From contig JAEEXX010000005.1 of NCBI GenBank assembly GCA_016287985.1, forward strand, positions 1-37,791: a stretch of DNA of 37,791 nt. Direction: 5' to 3'. This stretch comes from Candidatus Gastranaerophilales bacterium (GTDB lineage: Bacteria > Cyanobacteriota > Vampirovibrionia > Gastranaerophilales > Gastranaerophilaceae). The position numbers were made by a program, and so were the translations under genes. The notes beneath the pieces were generated by a model that was not told the DNA's origin, did no database searches, and saw nothing but the letters and a program-made list of their open reading frames with translations. Each line of letters begins with the position of its first letter. Within the stretch, counting starts at the first letter, position 1. Below, one piece after another: positions 35,946 through 37,791 of the stretch.

Positions 35946-37791
35946 GATTAAAAACTAAAGTTAGTATATTCTTATCATTCTCCCTTTTATAAAAAATATT
36001 ATCTGCCATAGTTTTTGCCATGAAGATACCTAATCCTCCCAAAGGTCTTTCTTCAGGCGGTAAACTTATATCAGGATCCGGTTTTTCGAGAGGATTATAT
36101 TCTACCCCGTTATCTTTAAATTCAAATATTAGACTGCTGTCGGAGAATTTTAACTGAGCTTCTACCATACCGTTTTTACCGTCAGGATATGCATAAAATG
36201 CTATGTTTGCAAAAATTTCTTCTCCACACATATCCAATTTATTTGTTAGTTCTTCACTTATATTCCATTCGTTGCATGTTTCATGAATCCAGGAATAAAG
36301 TTCTTTATAATTTTCAACCTTAGCTTCATTTCTAAATGTTCTTATATTATTTTGATGACCGATATATTTAAAGGCTAGCATTGTAATATCATCACTTTGT
36401 GAGGCTGAGTCGGTGAACTCTTTGATTGAATTTTTTATTTCTTGAATAATATTTTCAGGCCTTGTTTCTTCAATATTATTTAAACAGGTATAAAGTTTTT
36501 CTTCACCGAATATCTCATTGTTGGTATTCGTCGCTTCTGTAACTCCATCTGTATATGTGTACATTATGTCTCCCGGCATTAGGGTTGTTTTATATAATTC
36601 GAATTCGGCATCTTCAAATATTCCAAGGGGGAAATTAGAGTTTAATTTTAAGAACTCATATTTCTTATCTTGCCTCTTTAGCAATGGTGGATTATGTCCG
36701 CAGTTGATGACACTCATTTCTCCGTTATTTATATTTATAATGCAAGCCAACATAGTAACAAAAAAGCCTTGCTGGTTTGTTTCACAGATTTTTTTGTTAA
36801 TTTTTTCAATAAGTTGTTTAGGGTTATATCCATTTTGTGAAACGTTGTTTATTAAGGTTTTGACGTTCATCATAAATAATGCTGCAGGAACCCCTTTTCC
36901 TGATACATCTGCAATGAGAAACATAAATTCATTTTCATTAATAAAAAAGAAATCGTAAAAATCTCCGCCTACTTCTTTAGCTGCATCCATTGAAGCAAAG
37001 ATATCAAAATCTGTTTTCTCGGGAAATGGCGGAAATATATTCGGCAAACTTGAAGTTTGTATAGATTTTGCAATAGAAAGTTCCGAATTTATTTTTGCTC
37101 TTTCTGTTGTAATAGATTTTATGTCTTTTGTCATTTTATCAAATGTAGTAGCTAATTGTGCAAATTCTTCGGGCTTCTCTATTTTAATTTCAATATCTTC
37201 TCCCTTGCCTATTTTTGACGCTATATTAATAAGTTTATCAATCGGATTTATGATATAACGATTCATGCTGCAGTACAAAAGTGTTGGGATTATGAATCCA
37301 ATCAGCAGCATTGCAAATACAATATAGGCATAAAATTTATTTATATCTTTAAACATTTCCGATTTGGGAATGCATATAATTAATTCCATTCCATTCTTCA
37401 TTTTTTTAACAAACGGAACATATTTCTCGTTGTGATAAGTTATATAAGTTATTTCATACAAATTGTCTGCATACCACGGAATTTCCTTTAAAGAGTGTCC
37501 TACGAGATTGTTACTGTCAAGATACGGATCTGTTGTCGCTATTATATAGTTATAATTAGTGTTCCCCAAAAGAGCAAAACTGTTCTGGATTTTGTTACCG
37601 CTTTTATACATAGAAAAAGTTTTTTCTATAGGTTTCATTTTTGAAATTCTGTCGATTATTGAATCTATTTCCCAGTCTACTGTTACAATACCAACCAATT
37701 CTCCGTCAACATATATTCCGGTACCTGCTGTAACCATTACGGTGTAGCTTCCCTGATTTTCATAATAAGGTTTTGACCATACAATGTTACG
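35926..37791 (-). CDS. Cache-HAMP-SpoIIE/RsbU phosphatase-HATPase signalling protein (N-terminus outside window)
   Basis: The frame is open to the window edge (621 residues seen; an ATG at 37737 is internal). In order: the distal half of a Cache-type sensor domain (GTGIYVDGELVGIVTVDWEI), one membrane helix (YAYIVFAMLLIGFIIPTLLY, about 153-175), HAMP, a linker helix (SELSIAKSIQTSSLPNIFPP), a SpoIIE/RsbU PP2C-type phosphatase with KEVGGDFYDFF, LIADVSGKGVPAALFM, YTDGVTEATN and SDDITMLAFK, and a C-terminal RsbW/SpoIIAB-like HATPase with EEIFANIAFYAYPDG (N box), EFKDNGVEYNP and GGLGIFMAKTMAD. Phosphatase and kinase of a partner-switching system thus sit in one polypeptide. The target, typically an STAS anti-anti-sigma protein, is not in the window. 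Confidence 0.9.
   Translation of the reverse strand, partial: RNIVWSKPYYENQGSYTVMVTAGTGIYVDGELVGIVTVDWEIDSIIDRISKMKPIEKTFSMYKSGNKIQNSFALLGNTNYNYIIATTDPYLDSNNLVGHSLKEIPWYADNLYEITYITYHNEKYVPFVKKMKNGMELIICIPKSEMFKDINKFYAYIVFAMLLIGFIIPTLLYCSMNRYIINPIDKLINIASKIGKGEDIEIKIEKPEEFAQLATTFDKMTKDIKSITTERAKINSELSIAKSIQTSSLPNIFPPFPEKTDFDIFASMDAAKEVGGDFYDFFFINENEFMFLIADVSGKGVPAALFMMNVKTLINNVSQNGYNPKQLIEKINKKICETNQQGFFVTMLACIININNGEMSVINCGHNPPLLKRQDKKYEFLKLNSNFPLGIFEDAEFELYKTTLMPGDIMYTYTDGVTEATNTNNEIFGEEKLYTCLNNIEETRPENIIQEIKNSIKEFTDSASQSDDITMLAFKYIGHQNNIRTFRNEAKVENYKELYSWIHETCNEWNISEELTNKLDMCGEEIFANIAFYAYPDGKNGMVEAQLKFSDSSLIFEFKDNGVEYNPLEKPDPDISLPPEERPLGGLGIFMAKTMADNIFYKRENDKNILTLVFNLTQHQN

Overview
The window is AT-rich, gene-dense bacterial chromosome. 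It resembles an uncultured gut member of the Gastranaerophilales (Vampirovibrionia/Melainabacteria, non-photosynthetic relatives of Cyanobacteria). That placement is inferred from the housekeeping proteins, the low GC, and several small proteins with short polar starts of the form N-x-x-FGA or SFNFSS. It was not tested by phylogeny. Housekeeping anchors are rplT, rpmI, proS, rpsP, ahcY, lysS, ispE, gyrB, pgk, yidD and a tRNA-Leu(CAA). There is no CRISPR array and no insertion sequence.

Layout. 1-1.7 kb: two tandem related small proteins (the first cut by the window edge) and an exported matrixin-like protein that has lost zinc ligands. 1.8-6.6 kb: two large paralogous coiled-coil proteins with patches of identical DNA. 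6.7-10.1 kb: a DUF4127 protein, an orphan but intact phage terminase large subunit, and a roughly 370-bp non-coding element bounded by perfect hairpins. 10.1-17.3 kb: an Sfp-type phosphopantetheinyl transferase, a PilZ protein, a degenerate exported phosphoesterase, yidD, a radical SAM/SPASM enzyme, an HExxH protein, an exported Ig-like protein, and tRNA-Leu with an unusual leader. 17.3-24.3 kb: a coiled-coil protein, rpmI-rplT, a GT-C glycosyltransferase, a Gly/Ser/Tyr-rich membrane protein, proS and a YtqA/YhcC-type radical SAM enzyme. 24.4-28.1 kb: rpsP, a 58-aa protein coupled to ahcY, and lysS. 28.1-37.8 kb: ispE, a probable small RNA, gyrB, pgk, several lineage-specific proteins, a VanX-type dipeptidase, and the C-terminal part of a Cache-HAMP-SpoIIE phosphatase-HATPase protein.

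Two regulatory patterns stand out. First, five unconnected genes carry the same 28-nt upstream arrangement: GCAATT plus 4 nt, exactly 11 nt, then ACTTTAT (TTTTTAT in one copy). All five genes (4091-6553, 14304-15935, 20600-21424, 29207-29737, 34618-35073) encode lineage-type coiled-coil, membrane, metalloprotease-like or beta-rich proteins, none of them housekeeping. This looks like the promoter of an alternative sigma factor or the site of a dedicated regulator. A second 27-nt element, TAGCAAAAAA followed by TTTTTACGGGTTTTA, lies at a similar distance upstream of two more such genes. Second, four genes (DUF4127, the Sfp-type transferase, the 58-aa ORF before ahcY, and ispE) have an extended -10 box TGn-TAnnAT ending 6-7 nt before the ATG with no Shine-Dalgarno sequence. 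This predicts leaderless mRNAs beside ordinary SD-led genes.
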